Origin: DATFVJ01 sp963826515
GTDB taxonomy: Bacteria > Actinomycetota > Actinomycetes > Streptosporangiales > Streptosporangiaceae
DNA: 64,000 nucleotides
Direction of reading: 5' to 3'
Assembly (NCBI GenBank): GCA_963826515.1
Contig: CAWGXI010000006.1
Location: forward strand, 1-64,000
Notes under the pieces: model-generated
The model's database searches: none
Seen by the model: the letters and a program-made list of their open reading frames with translations, nothing else
What the model was told of the DNA's origin: nothing
Made by a program: the position numbers and the translations under genes
Shown here: positions 46,320-54,297 of the stretch, one piece after another
How the letters are laid out: each line of letters begins with the position of its first letter
Position numbering within the stretch: position 1 is the first letter of the stretch

Positions 46320-46871
46320 TCAGGTGAGGTGAATGTCGGCCACCTCGATGTCGATGTGGGCGAGGGTGAGGCCGAGCTGGCGGCGGGCGGCGGCGTGCAC
46401 CGCGGCCCGCACGGCCCTGGCGGCGGTGAGCGCGGGCATGCCGTAGCGGAGGCTGATGGTCAGCTGGAGGCCGGTGGAGGTGTTCCTGCCGTGAGCGGCG
46501 GGGGTGAGGCGGCAGCTTCGGGCGCGTACACCATTAACGGTGTCGCCCGCGGCGCGCAGGACCATGGCGGCGGCGTGCTCGCTGATGTCCACCCGCATTC
46601 CTGCCGGGCCGGGCAGCGAGATGCGGGCAGCGGGCTGAATCCGTGCCCGGATCACGGCCATGACCCGGCCGGAAAGGCCATCTGGGGGGAACACCGGTTC
46701 GGCGGCCATCTCGCTGGTGGCCGTGAGCAGGGGGCGGATCTCCGTAAGTGCGGCCTGGCAGTGCTCGCACGCCCGGGCGTGCTCGTCGGGGGTGCCGGTG
46801 GCGAGGTGATTCCACAGCTGATCGATGTGGTGGCCGCAGGGGAGGCGGTCGCTGGCTGGGTTCACCGCCAT
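46320..46871 (-). CDS. zinc-finger anti-sigma/Asp23 fusion protein
   Basis: A 183-residue protein with two parts. Residues about 10-45 carry C12-x-H14/H15 and H31-x3-C35-x2-C38, the HxxxCxxC signature of zinc-containing anti-sigma factors. Residues about 95-183 are an Asp23/Gls24 envelope-stress domain (VDISEHAAAMVLRAAGDTVN, LTISLRYGMPALTAARAVRA, IDIEVADIHL). No transmembrane segment is seen between them. The start overlaps the end of the ECF sigma gene by 10 bp. It most likely restrains that sigma factor and links it to the Asp23 operon opposite (inference). Confidence 0.85.
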   Translation of the reverse strand: MAVNPASDRLPCGHHIDQLWNHLATGTPDEHARACEHCQAALTEIRPLLTATSEMAAEPVFPPDGLSGRVMAVIRARIQPAARISLPGPAGMRVDISEHAAAMVLRAAGDTVNGVRARSCRLTPAAHGRNTSTGLQLTISLRYGMPALTAARAVRAAVHAAARRQLGLTLAHIDIEVADIHLT

Positions 46872-47455
46872 GCTTTCAGTTCCTCTGCCAGCTGGGGGCG
46901 GGCCCGGTGCAGCCGTCCGCGGACCGCGCCGGGGGTCGTGTGCAGGATGGTGGCGACCTCCTCATATGACATGCCCTCCATTTCGCTGAGTATCCAGCAG
47001 GCCCGCTGCGCGGGTGGCAGGTGGTGCAGGGCGCATCTCAGCGCGGCCGTCAGGCCGCCGGCCAGCGCGTGCTCCTCGGGCCCGGCGGACCGATCCGGGC
47101 CTGCCGCCGTCTCGTCGAGAGGCACCTGCGGCCGGCGGGCGCGTGCCGCGCTCAGCGCGCGCCTGACGGTGATGCGGTACAGCCAGGCGGCGAAGGCCTG
47201 CTCGGCCTTGATGTCATGCAGGCGCCGCCAGGCGGTGATGAAGGCCTCCTGGGCGGTGTCGGCCGCGCTGCCGGGGTCGGTGAGGATGCGCACCGCGATC
47301 CGGTAGACGGGGGCCCGGTAGCGCCGGACGAGGACCTCGAATGCGGTGATGTCCCCTTCGCGGGCCCGGACGACGAGGGTGGCGTCATCGAGGGTGTCGC
47401 AGGCCGGCCGGGAAGGACCTCCGGCATATGCCGCATCCCTTCGCCACGCCCCCAT
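46862..47455 (-). CDS. ECF sigma factor
   Basis: A 197-residue group 4 sigma factor. Region 2 spans about 39-107 (AFEVLVRRYRAPVYRIAVRI, DTAQEAFITAWRRL, FAAWLYRITVRRAL) and region 4 spans about 136-190 (LPPAQRACWILSEMEGMSYE, ATILHTTPGAVRGRLHRARP). The ATG at 47455 is chosen because GGAG lies six bases upstream; longer starts exist. It is co-transcribed with its probable anti-sigma factor and divergent from the Asp23 operon, with 245 bp of shared promoter region. Confidence 0.92.
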   Translation of the reverse strand: MGAWRRDAAYAGGPSRPACDTLDDATLVVRAREGDITAFEVLVRRYRAPVYRIAVRILTDPGSAADTAQEAFITAWRRLHDIKAEQAFAAWLYRITVRRALSAARARRPQVPLDETAAGPDRSAGPEEHALAGGLTAALRCALHHLPPAQRACWILSEMEGMSYEEVATILHTTPGAVRGRLHRARPQLAEELKAWR

Positions 47456-47700
47456 GCCAGGCTCCAACCCTGGGTGAGCAGCTGACCCAAGCGGCCGCCG
47501 CATCGCGCGGTTGATATGCCCCAGCCACAATGGATAAACCCGCGCTGAGTGTGATGCAGTTCACATCGGCGGGCCCGTGACGTCCGGCGCCGGCGCGGCG
47601 TCTTGCTTGCAAGCCCATCCACCGCGGCGACCTAAAGGATGGCGCCGGTCGCTGCAGGGCAGGGACTCCAGGCAGACATCGGCATGAGGGAGGCGGCACG

Positions 47701-48177
47701 GTGAGCACACCGGCAACCGAGAAGACCACCGCGAGAACGACGACGACTGCTGCGCGGGAGGGGCCGCCGGGCAGGACAGCCGAATTGGTGAGCGAGCACG
47801 GGCGTACAAGCATCGCCGATTCGGTCGTCGCGAAGATCGTGGCGATGGCAACCCGCGAGGTGGACGGCGTGTATGCGATGGGCGCGGGGGCCGCGCGCAT
47901 GGTCGGGGCCGTGCGCCAGCGCGTCCCCGGCGCCCGGGCCAGTGACACCCAGGGTGTGGCGGTCGAGGTCGGCGAGCGGCAGGCCGCCGCCGATATCGAC
48001 CTGGTGATCGAGTACGGCGTGGCCATCCCGGATCTGGCCGCCGCGGTTCGCCGTAACGTGATCAAGGCGGTGGAACGAATATGCGGGCTGGAGGTCGCCG
48101 AAGTCAACATCAGTATCGACGACATCCACCTGCCCGGCGACGAGGAACCCGAGGCGGCGGAGCCGCGCGTCCAATGA
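47701..48177 (+). CDS. Asp23/Gls24 envelope stress protein (1)
   Basis: A 158-residue Asp23 protein. After a Thr/Ala-rich tail of about 30 residues, the domain runs from GRTSIADSVVAKIVAMATRE to VERICGLEVAEVNISIDDIH. Members sit at the cell envelope through a membrane anchor and respond to cell-wall or alkaline stress. The GTG at 47701 has GAGGGAGG upstream. It is the first gene of a seven-gene run. Confidence 0.92.
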   Translation: MSTPATEKTTARTTTTAAREGPPGRTAELVSEHGRTSIADSVVAKIVAMATREVDGVYAMGAGAARMVGAVRQRVPGARASDTQGVAVEVGERQAAADIDLVIEYGVAIPDLAAAVRRNVIKAVERICGLEVAEVNISIDDIHLPGDEEPEAAEPRVQ

Positions 48178-48509
48178 CCGGCCGGGACGACCCGGCACCG
48201 GCGGAGGTGGCCGAGCTCGCGGCCCGGATCGTGGGAGCGGTGACCAGGTGCGCCGCGGTGGCCGGGCTGGCCGAAGCGCCCGGCGGCCCGGTGGCCACCT
48301 ATCTGCCGGGCCGGACCGTGTCCGGCGTGGCGGTGCGGGCCGGGGAGGTCGAGGTCTGCGTGGCCGCCCGGTACGGGCTGCCGCTGCGCGAGGTCGCCGA
48401 ACAGGTCCGGCAGGCCGTGGCGCCGCTGGTGCCGGACCGGGTGGTGCATGTCGTCATCGGCGACATCACCTGGCCCGAAGCGGGAGACGAGAGGGCCGGC
48501 CGGCCGTGA
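48174..48509 (+). CDS. Asp23-like small protein (2)
   Basis: A 111-residue protein with a reduced Asp23-type pattern: AARIVGAVTRCAAVAGLAEA, VSGVAVRAGEVEVCVAARYG, LREVAEQVRQAVAPLVPDRV, VHVVIGDITWPE. It overlaps the first Asp23 gene by 4 bp (ATGA) and the next gene by 4 bp (GTGA). Confidence 0.85.
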   Translation: MTGRDDPAPAEVAELAARIVGAVTRCAAVAGLAEAPGGPVATYLPGRTVSGVAVRAGEVEVCVAARYGLPLREVAEQVRQAVAPLVPDRVVHVVIGDITWPEAGDERAGRP

Positions 48510-48760
48510 CCATCCTGGGTGATCCGGCCGGCAAGCGGGCGTTCCGGGCGTGGGTCCGGGCTCATCATCCCGACCTCGGCGGAGACCCTGAGGCGTTTGC
48601 CGAGGGGCTGCAGCAATGGCGGGCACGGATGACCGGGCTGCCCTCCGTGCCGGGACCACGGGTAGTGGTCACCGGCTACCGGCGGCACAGGGGAGTCGCC
48701 GGCTGGGTGGCGCACTGGCGGAGACGGCGCAGCCGCCTCAGGTCGCTGCGGCTGCGCTGA
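48506..48760 (+). CDS. small J-domain-like protein
   Basis: An 84-residue protein whose N-terminal half (KRAFRAWVRAHHPDLGGDPE, AFAEGLQQWRARM) has the HPD signature and following helix of a DnaJ J-domain, here shortened. The C-terminal half is basic (RRHRGVAGWVAHWRRRRSRL). It is coupled by GTGA to the preceding gene. It could recruit DnaK to the Asp23 complex; this is inference. A chance resemblance is possible. Confidence 0.7.
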   Translation: MTILGDPAGKRAFRAWVRAHHPDLGGDPEAFAEGLQQWRARMTGLPSVPGPRVVVTGYRRHRGVAGWVAHWRRRRSRLRSLRLR

Positions 48761-48812
48761 CATGGCACGGCGTGGCCGGGCCAGCGGAGTAACAAGAGAG
48801 AGGAACCTGCCA

Positions 48813-49010
48813 ATGGATGAGGTTCGCATCATGCCGATCCTCGGTCTGGTGTTCGGAGTCGCCTTGGGCTTCGCGGGCGCGTTCGGCGGCGTGGCGGCGT
48901 TTGTGATCGTGCTGGTGCTCGGCCTGGTCGGTTACCTCGCCGGGCGGGCACTGGCTGGCGAACTCGACTTGAGCGGGCTGTTCGTCACCCGGAACCGGCG
49001 GCCACGATGA
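48813..49010 (+). CDS. small membrane protein of the Asp23 operon
   Basis: A 65-residue protein that is almost entirely one or two transmembrane helices (ILGLVFGVALGFAGAFGGVA, AFVIVLVLGLVGYLAGRALA) with a basic tail (FVTRNRRPR). It resembles the DUF2273-type proteins found with Asp23 genes and may help anchor the complex. The ATG has AGAGAGG upstream and the stop overlaps the next start. Confidence 0.8.
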   Translation: MDEVRIMPILGLVFGVALGFAGAFGGVAAFVIVLVLGLVGYLAGRALAGELDLSGLFVTRNRRPR

Positions 49011-49387
49011 GTGCCCTGGATGTGGCGGCGGCGACGCGGCCGGCTCCCGAACAGCGGGGCCGCACTGCTATCGCCGACCGGGTGGTTGCCCGCGTGGCCG
49101 CCCGGGCGGTCGCCGAGGTCGAACAGACCGGCGGGGCCGCCCGGCAGCTGATCGGGGTCGCGATCGGCCGCGAAACCGGCGAGGGGATGGCGCGTGTCTC
49201 CGCGCGTATCGACGGCCACCTGGCCATGATCGAGATGCGCCTGTCGCTCACCTACCCGGCCCCGGTCCGCGCCCTCACCCGCGAGGTCCGCCGGCACGTA
49301 GTTGAGCGGGTCACCGGTCTGACCGGCCTTGAGGTACGCCACGTGGACATCGAGGTGGCCCGGCTGCTGCGCGGGAGGAAACGGTGA
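49007..49387 (+). CDS. Asp23/Gls24 envelope stress protein (3)
   Basis: A 126-residue Asp23 domain protein (RTAIADRVVARVAARAVAEV, MIEMRLSLTYPAPVRALTRE, VERVTGLTGLEVRHVDIEVA). ATGA overlap with the small membrane protein before it and GTGA overlap with the gene after it. Confidence 0.92.
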   Translation: MSALDVAAATRPAPEQRGRTAIADRVVARVAARAVAEVEQTGGAARQLIGVAIGRETGEGMARVSARIDGHLAMIEMRLSLTYPAPVRALTREVRRHVVERVTGLTGLEVRHVDIEVARLLRGRKR

Positions 49388-50034
49388 ACGACATCGCCAG
49401 CCGCGAGGGCGACACCCAGGTCCTGCCCCTGGGCGCCGGGCCGCCGCGCCCGGCCCGGGCCGAAGCCTGGTCACGCCGCGGCCCACGTCGCAAAGCCCGC
49501 CGGGTATTCCGGCCGCGGCGGCTGGTCCCGGGGGTGCTCGTCGCGGCGGTCCTGGCCGCGGCGGGGATTCTGGGCGCCGTGCAGGCGGTATCCGCCGCGT
49601 TTGACCGCCCGGTGTGGAAGGTGCCGCACCGCTATTTCGCCGGGCCGTTGCAGGACACGCACTGGGACGGCACGGCCACCCTCGCCGTTGCCGCGGCGGT
49701 CGCGTTCATCGGCCTCATGCTGGTGCTGGCCGGCGTGATACCCGGCCGGCCGCGGGCCATCCCACTCGCCTCCGGCGATGAGTCGGTCGTGATCGGCGTG
49801 CCACGGCGCAGCCTGCGCCGCTCACTCGCCCGGCTCGCCGAAGACGTCGACGGCATCGACCGCGCGAGGGTAAGAGCCCGACGCCGCTCCATCGTGGTGC
49901 GCGCCACCACCCGGCTGCGCGACACCGCCGGCCTGCGCGAGAGCGTGCACACCGCCGTTCAGGACCGTCTCGCAGCGCTCGACCCGCTCTGGCCGCCGCG
50001 GCTCAAGGTCCGGCTACGCCGCAAAGCAGGCTGA
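49384..50034 (+). CDS. DUF6286 membrane protein
   Basis: A 216-residue protein with a basic cytosolic N-terminus, two transmembrane segments (about 49-70, VPGVLVAAVLAAAGILGAV; and about 100-122, AVAAAVAFIGLMLVLAGVI), and a C-terminal soluble domain (VGVPRRSLRRSLARLAEDVD, RSIVVRATTRLRDTAGLRES). This is the usual partner of actinobacterial Asp23 genes, and probably tethers them to the membrane. GTG start with GTGA overlap. Confidence 0.85.
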   Translation: MNDIASREGDTQVLPLGAGPPRPARAEAWSRRGPRRKARRVFRPRRLVPGVLVAAVLAAAGILGAVQAVSAAFDRPVWKVPHRYFAGPLQDTHWDGTATLAVAAAVAFIGLMLVLAGVIPGRPRAIPLASGDESVVIGVPRRSLRRSLARLAEDVDGIDRARVRARRRSIVVRATTRLRDTAGLRESVHTAVQDRLAALDPLWPPRLKVRLRRKAG

Positions 50035-50039
50035 TAGCC

Positions 50040-50621
50040 ATGACACGTCACACCGCTCACGTCAGCCGCACCGGGCTCATCCTCACGGGGCTGATCCTCC
50101 TCGCCGGCGCGGGTACCGCCGTGGCCCGCAGCCTGGGCGCATTCCCCGCCGTCCTCGGCCACGCCACCGTGCCCCTGCTCAGCCACGCACAAACCCGGTA
50201 CCCAACCGAGCACGCGTGGGTGTGGCCCGCCGCCGCCGCGGCCGCAGCCATCATCGCCCTGCTCGCGCTGTACTGGCTGGCCGCCCAGACCCGCACCACT
50301 ACCGTGCGCCGCCTGTCCCTTGAACCCGACCGCACCCACGGAGTCACGGTTCTGCCTGCCGACGCAGCCACCGGCGCGATCACCGACGAACTCGCAAGCT
50401 GGCACGGCATCCACCGGGCCAACGCTGCCCTGCAAGGATCTCCAGCAGCCCCCGAACTGCAACTATCAGTCACCGCCGAAGACCACGCCGACCCCGCCAT
50501 CTTGCGCCCCCGCATCGAAACCGAGGCCCTCGCCCACCTGCGCACCGCCCTCGAACTCGACACGATCCCGACCGTGCTGCGCATCCGGTTCGTCCCCGCG
50601 CACGACAGGGACCTCGCCTGA
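50040..50621 (+). CDS. AmaP-like membrane anchor protein
   Basis: A 193-residue protein with two transmembrane helices (about 11-31 and 60-82) and a C-terminal soluble domain (ELQLSVTAEDHADPAILRPR, HLRTALELDTIPTVLRIRFV). Its position, 5 bp after DUF6286, and its layout fit the Asp23 membrane anchor class. It ends the operon. Confidence 0.8.
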   Translation: MTRHTAHVSRTGLILTGLILLAGAGTAVARSLGAFPAVLGHATVPLLSHAQTRYPTEHAWVWPAAAAAAAIIALLALYWLAAQTRTTTVRRLSLEPDRTHGVTVLPADAATGAITDELASWHGIHRANAALQGSPAAPELQLSVTAEDHADPAILRPRIETEALAHLRTALELDTIPTVLRIRFVPAHDRDLA

Positions 50622-50870
50622 GCTGAGGGCCCGGATAACCCGCCCGTCCCCCGCTATCTTGGTCTTGCGGGCAGCACCTCCACGGCGCCGCGATCCCGCG
50701 ACCCACCACGGATCCTCCCGCGTCGCCGTGATGCGCTGACATAAACCGCCTGTCGAGTCGGCGTCGGCGCGTGCTGGCGTCCTCGCCTCCGCCGCCACCT
50801 GCAGATCTACGGCACCACGCAGGACGGCCACCTGCTCCGCGGCACCCGCAACGACCCGCAACACGGATAG

Positions 50871-51244
50871 TCAACCAGCAGATCGAGCGCGCCCCCGGCC
50901 GACGGGCGCCCAGCCGGCCAGCGCACCCCACGATGACTTCGCGGTCAGCGGTGCGGACGCTGTTTGTAGCGTGATGGATGGTGATCTGGCCGCCTGCGCG
51001 GAGGCCTGGTGCAGGACCGCCGCAGCCTGGCTGGCGATCTGCCGGGAAGTCGAGGTGCCAAGCCCCCGCAGCTGCTGTCCCGGCGCGCCGGTGAGCCCAG
51101 TGGCGGCCAGCACTTCCGATGCCGCGGCCGTCAGGTCGGGTGGGCTGCCGTCCCCGGCCGCCAGCGCGAGCGCGGCCAAGCTCTACGCTGCCTGGTCCCA
51201 GGCCTGGATGGTTGCCTGCAGGTCTGGCTCCGCGGTGTTTGTCA
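50871..51244 (-). pseudogene. hypothetical protein with an in-frame TAG
   Basis: ATG at 51244 with AGGA five bases upstream opens MTNTAEPDLQATIQAWDQAA, then a TAG at about 51182, after which the same frame continues SLAALALAAGDGSPPDLTAA and LTGAPGQQLRGLGTSTSRQI to about 50871. I do not recognise the family. The ATGA overlap with the small gene before it suggests an operon with the hydrolase upstream. Confidence 0.45.
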
Positions 51245-51412
51245 TCGGTCCTGCCCTTCACAAATTTTGTAACGGAGCCGCTCTCGCTGGTGCCCGCCGA
51301 GCTGGGCCCGGTCCCAGCCCAGCCGGTGAAGATGCTCGGGCAGCCCCGCCGCGAGCTCGGCCTTGGCCCGCTCCCGGAGCCGGTCGCACGCGGCGGAAGT
51401 GGTCAGCGGCAT
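51242..51412 (-). CDS. 56-residue protein, adenylate-forming-enzyme-like N-terminus
   Basis: A short frame TTSAACDRLRERAKAELAAG, LPEHLHRLGWDRAQLGGHQR, ERLRYKICEGQDR. It resembles the first helices of phenylacetate-CoA-ligase-like enzymes, so it may be a truncated gene that gained a stop. It starts within the end of the hydrolase gene (10-bp overlap) with AGGCAGG upstream, and its stop overlaps the next ATG. Confidence 0.4.
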   Translation of the reverse strand: MPLTTSAACDRLRERAKAELAAGLPEHLHRLGWDRAQLGGHQRERLRYKICEGQDR

Positions 51413-52440
51413 CGGCCTGCCTCGTTCGGGTTTCCGGCGGCGAGGGTGTCGCGCAAGAAGGCGACCACGCGGGGCCAGGAGTCGGCTCTGGCGTGGGCGT
51501 TGCCGGCCCGGGTGCCGCCGAAGCTGTAGCACCCGCCGGTGAGCGGGTGATGCCGAACCTCGGCGACGACCGGGGTGCCGGGTATCCCGGCGCAGACGTG
51601 GCCGCCGTCGCGGTAGCACAGGTGGACCAGCCCGTGGCGGAATCCACGGTCGCGGGCACGCTGTTCGGCGATCTGGGTCATCGGGGTGGCTGGCCACATG
51701 GTGTCGGCTTCGCCGGAGACGAACATGATCGGTCCGCGGACGGTATCCACCGGGATGACAGCCGACTGGAACAGTCTCGGGTCGGCGAGGATCGGCTCGA
51801 AGGCGGCTCGCAGCGCCACCGGGCCCCCGGAGGGGGCCGACGCTGCTCGGGCCGAAGCGCCGATGAGCGCATAGGGGAGGGGCTGGCCAGCGAAGGTCCA
51901 GGCGGGGGCGTCGACCGGCCCGCCGGCGTCGAGTCCGGCCCAGGAGATGCCGCTGGGCGCGAAGGCCACCACGGCACCGACCATGTCCAGGAGCGCGCCG
52001 GTCCACAGGGCCAGTTCGCTGCCGCGGGACATGCCCATCACGGCCACCGTCCCGGACGCGACGTCGTCCCGGCCGAGCAGCCAGCGGGCAGCCCGCTCCA
52101 CCACCTCGACCTCGATACCGGCCAGGGAGGCGGGCAGCCCAGGCGCGCCGAAATAGGCGATGGCCAGCACCGCGAAGCCGCGGGACGCGAGGAGCGGCGC
52201 CCAGGCGGCCGCGGAGCCGAGAGCTCCGCCAGAGCCGCCGAAGGCGACACGCCGGGGAACGGGCCGGGCCGGCCGGGCGGGCGATCACGCCGCAAACACC
52301 GGGCCCGCGCACCTCGGTGACGGTGCCGCCGGGGGCCAGCCAGTGCCGCTGAAACTCGGCGGTAACCGACCCGCCGGCTGTCTCGGCGAACAGCCGGCAG
52401 GCGATCGGCGCCGAAGGCGTGGCGGCATTGCCTGCTTTTC
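51403..52440 (-). pseudogene. acyl-CoA thioester hydrolase/BAAT C-terminal family protein, frameshifted
   Basis: The C-terminal alpha/beta-hydrolase part is open: VAFGGSGGALGSAAAWAPLL, LAIAYFGAPGLP, nucleophile motif GMSRGSELAL, acid in VSGEADTMWP and His in YRDGGHVCAG. The N-terminal BAAT domain (RLFAETAGGSVTAEFQRHWL, EVRGPGVCGVIARP) is in another frame, separated near 52250. The active residues are present, but no complete protein is made unless the shift is an error. Confidence 0.75.
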
Positions 52441-52589
52441 CCCGTCATCTGTTCCCCGGCCTTTCCGGTAAGTTCCTAATGGATCCTGATCCGGAAGGCT
52501 CGGGGCACCCCACGCTGCCGGTAGCGCTCGCATTGCTGGTGGCATGGTGGCCGGCCGCCGGAGGGGCTGAACGAGCCGTGTGCCTGTGC

Positions 52590-52735
52590 TGAACCGTTCG
52601 GCACGGAGTATTCCCGGTTCCTCGACTGCCTCGCGGCCGACCTCGCCCGCCTGCGGGCCGTCGTGGCGGCCGACCTTAGCTTGGCGCGGCGGTGCCGAGC
52701 TGTCCCGGCTGGACTGTCGCCGACTGGGCATTGTG
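52590..52735 (+). pseudogene. maleylpyruvate-isomerase-like (DinB) N-terminal fragment
   Basis: Reading across frames gives EYSRFLDCLAADLARLRAVV and VPSCPGWTVAD, the opening of MDMPI/DinB-type proteins. It breaks off at about 52735. Confidence 0.5.
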
Positions 52736-52880
52736 CAACGGCGGACCGGGGACTACCCGGCTGCCACGACCAGCCTGACCGGGCGCTGCAGATGTTCCGC
52801 GACCTCAGCGACCGGCAAGGCGAAGCCCACGCTCTCAGCAACCTCGGCACCGCGCAGCAAGCTTCCTTTCATACAGTGGC
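52736..52880 (+). pseudogene. TPR regulator fragment
   Basis: RRTGDYPAAT followed in another frame by RALQMFRDLSDRQGEAHALS and NLGTAQQ is one TPR pair of the kind found at the end of AfsR-like regulators. It lies directly before the peptidase gene. Confidence 0.5.
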
Positions 52881-52929
52881 AGGACCTCTCCTGCACGCGA
52901 TCGAAGGGATGTACACGCCCGTGGGTCAC

Positions 52930-54297
52930 ATGGCCACGCAGCAGGCCGGTTCCGGCGGCCTGACAGCGACCGAGCACCGTCTGGGCAACGGCCTGCGCCT
53001 CGTGCTGTCTGAGGACCACGTCAATCCGGTCGCGGCGGTCTGCCTCTGGTATGACGTCGGCTCGCGGTACGAGGTCCAGGGCCGCACCGGCCTGGCTCAC
53101 CTCTTCGAGCACCTCATGTTTCAGGGTTCGGCGCAGGTCAAGGGCAACGGCCACTTCGAGCTTGTCCAGGGCGCTGGCGGCTCGCTCAACGGGACGACGA
53201 GCTTCGAGCGCACCAACTACTTCGAGACCATGCCCGCGCACCAGCTGGAGCTGGCGCTCTGGCTGGAGGCGGACCGGATGGGCTCGCTGCTTGCGGCGCT
53301 CGACGAGGAGTCTTTGCAGAACCAGCGCGACGTGGTCAAGAACGAGCGCCGGCAGCGTTACGACAACGTGCCCTACGGCACCGCGTTCGAGCGGATGACC
53401 GCGCTGGCCTACCCCGAGGGCCACCCGTACCACCACACGCCCATCGGCTCCATGGCCGACCTGGACGCAGTGACGCTGGCCGACGCGCGCGCGTTCTTCC
53501 GTGCGAACTACGCGCCGGACAACGCGGTCCTGGCGGTCGTCGGCGACATCGACCCGGAGCAGACGCGCCGATGGGCCGAGAAGTACTTCGGCTCCATCCC
53601 GTCCTGCGACGGCAAGATGCCGCCCCGCGACGGTACGCTCTCCGACATCATCGGCGCGGAACTCCGGGTGGAGATCCGGGAGGAGGTCCCGGCGCGCGCC
53701 CTGATGGCCGCCTACCGCATGCCACGCGACGGCACGCGTGAGTGCGACGCGGCCGAGCTAGCGCTCACCGTCCTCGGCGACGGCATGGCGTCCCGGCTCT
53801 ACAACCGCCTGGTGCGCCGCGACCGCACCGCCATCACGGCCGGCGTCGGGCTGGTGCGGCTCGCTGGCGCTCCCTCGCTGGGCTGGCTGGACGTGAAAGC
53901 CTCCGGCGGCGCCGAGATCCCGCAGATCCAGGCCGCCGTCGACGAGGAACTGGCGCGGCTGCGCGCGGATGCGCCGGGCGCCGCGGAGATGGAGCGGGCG
54001 CAGGCCCTGGTGGCACGCAAATGGCTGGACCGGCTCGGTACGGTGGCCGGCCGGGCCGACGAACTTTGCCGGTATGCGGTGCTGTTCGGTGACCCGCAGC
54101 TCGCCTTCACCGCCGTCAACCGGATCCTCGATGTCACCGCCGAAGAGGTCCGGGCGGTTGCCGCGGCGCGGCTACGCCCCGACAACCGTGCGGTGCTGGC
54201 ATACGAGCCCGTGACCTCCCAAGACACGGCCGGCCCGGCCGACGGCCAGGCCAGCGCAGCTGATGAGAACGACAACCGGGACGGAGCCAGGCGGTGA
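52930..54297 (+). CDS. M16 zinc metallopeptidase, catalytic subunit
   Basis: A 455-residue pitrilysin/processing-peptidase-like protein. The inverted zinc motif is HLFEH (57-61), with a third ligand Glu at about 139 (VVKNERRQ). The C-terminal M16_C domain follows (AVLAVVGDIDPEQTRRWAEK). No signal peptide. The next gene encodes a non-catalytic partner and overlaps it by 4 bp. A longer frame reaches upstream into gene fragments; the start at 52930 or 52909 is likely. Confidence 0.9.
   Translation: MATQQAGSGGLTATEHRLGNGLRLVLSEDHVNPVAAVCLWYDVGSRYEVQGRTGLAHLFEHLMFQGSAQVKGNGHFELVQGAGGSLNGTTSFERTNYFETMPAHQLELALWLEADRMGSLLAALDEESLQNQRDVVKNERRQRYDNVPYGTAFERMTALAYPEGHPYHHTPIGSMADLDAVTLADARAFFRANYAPDNAVLAVVGDIDPEQTRRWAEKYFGSIPSCDGKMPPRDGTLSDIIGAELRVEIREEVPARALMAAYRMPRDGTRECDAAELALTVLGDGMASRLYNRLVRRDRTAITAGVGLVRLAGAPSLGWLDVKASGGAEIPQIQAAVDEELARLRADAPGAAEMERAQALVARKWLDRLGTVAGRADELCRYAVLFGDPQLAFTAVNRILDVTAEEVRAVAAARLRPDNRAVLAYEPVTSQDTAGPADGQASAADENDNRDGARR

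Noticed and set aside
50971..52320. A 449-codon plus-strand frame
   Set aside because: It lies antisense to the BAAT hydrolase with its GMSRGSELAL motif and shows no domain.
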